From PALSA-693 sp963780345 (GTDB lineage Bacteria; Actinomycetota; Acidimicrobiia; Acidimicrobiales; Palsa-688), in contig CAWABU010000002.1 of NCBI GenBank assembly GCA_963780345.1, forward strand, positions 903,623 through 967,622: 64,000 nt of DNA, read 5' to 3'. The notes under the pieces were generated by a model, which did not search any database, was not told where the DNA came from, and was given only the letters and a program-made list of their open reading frames with translations. How positions within the stretch are numbered: the stretch's first letter is position 1; every line of letters starts with the position of its first letter. This document shows positions 63,790 to 64,000 of this stretch, piece by piece. The position numbers and the translations under genes are program-made.

Positions 63790-64000
63790 GTGTCGTTTAC
63801 CGAGGACAACCGGAACACCTACACCGCCCGACTCGAACAAGAGGACGACGGACGCTGGACCGTGGAGCTCGAAGAAGAACCACGAGTGCACTTGTGGAGC
63901 AAGACCGTCGACCAATCCCTCACCCGCGTGAAGGACGCGGCCGCCATGTGGTTCGACACCGATGAGAGCGCTATCGCCCTTGTCCCTCGCCCAGTCCACC
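63790..64000 (+). CDS. HicB-like protein, cut by window end
   Basis: The GTG directly after the previous TAA opens VSFTEDNRNTYTARLEQEDD, GRWTVELEEEPRVHLWSKTV, DQSLTRVKDAAAMWFDTDES and runs off the window. This is the HicB partial RNase-H fold pattern. Partial; the C terminus lies outside. Confidence 0.6.
   Translation, partial: MSFTEDNRNTYTARLEQEDDGRWTVELEEEPRVHLWSKTVDQSLTRVKDAAAMWFDTDESAIALVPRPVH

Overview
The window is high-GC DNA from an actinomycete-like bacterium. Supporting signs are GTG/TTG starts, strong GC3 bias, GAF-ANTAR regulators, a ClpC ATPase, DUF1918/DUF35/DUF6112 families, an SCO6880-type conjugation protein and a probable F420-type reductase. The mix of families fits an uncultured Acidimicrobiia-like lineage, but no rRNA or tRNA is present to confirm this. 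Almost everything is accessory: insertion sequences, remnants, a group II intron, a catabolic block, a decaying stress-gene region and a conjugation module.

Layout. 0.25-0.67 kb: frameshifted membrane-protein gene. 0.85-2.46 kb: IS3-family element with a coupled zinc-ribbon gene. 2.57-14.32 kb: a broken IS21-type istA split by an 11.1-kb block. The block holds a truncated nitroreductase, a double-domain CoA-transferase, a DUF35 protein with a thiolase-like partner, an amidohydrolase, a serine hydrolase, a Baeyer-Villiger-type monooxygenase and a truncated VWA protein. These look like a degradative pathway that activates acids with CoA, cleaves side chains and oxidises ketones. 14.32-17.67 kb: Tn554-like pair of tyrosine recombinases, the second truncated. 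18.3-20.6 kb: MarR-controlled divergent cluster (SDR, SnoaL-like and F420-type reductase, two of them frameshifted).

21.1-52.0 kb: a region bounded by two oppositely oriented IS1182 transposase remnants. It is rich in stress functions: cspA, DUF1918, two tandem sigma-70 paralogs, clpC, GAF-ANTAR regulators, hsp20, an adenosine-specific-kinase remnant, uspA, a DUF6325-LuxR fusion and an orphan mreB. Many of these carry indels or in-frame stops. Nested inside are an IS1380 element, an intact IS256 element with a perfect 8-bp target duplication, and a group II intron between transposase remnants. Two polysaccharide or surface-modification genes (FkbM methyltransferase, glycosyltransferase) also lie here.

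52.07-62.71 kb: a tightly overlapping conjugation operon on the minus strand (MobF relaxase, coupling ATPase, NlpC/P60 wall hydrolase, DUF6112 protein, TrbL/VirB6-like channel, VirB8-like protein, SCO6880 protein). No VirB4 ATPase is seen. 62.75-64.0 kb: a divergent stack of small toxin-antitoxin-like genes that runs off the window.

The most unusual signal is a roughly 285-nt intergenic RNA-like element present twice in full (minus strand 26.11-25.83 kb, plus strand 40.40-40.68 kb) and once as a 3' fragment (27.75-27.60 kb). Both full copies have a promoter-like -10, a strong Shine-Dalgarno before a conserved 14-codon ORF, a stem with compensatory changes and a terminal hairpin. Two of the three copies sit upstream of the two sigma-factor paralogs on the same strand.
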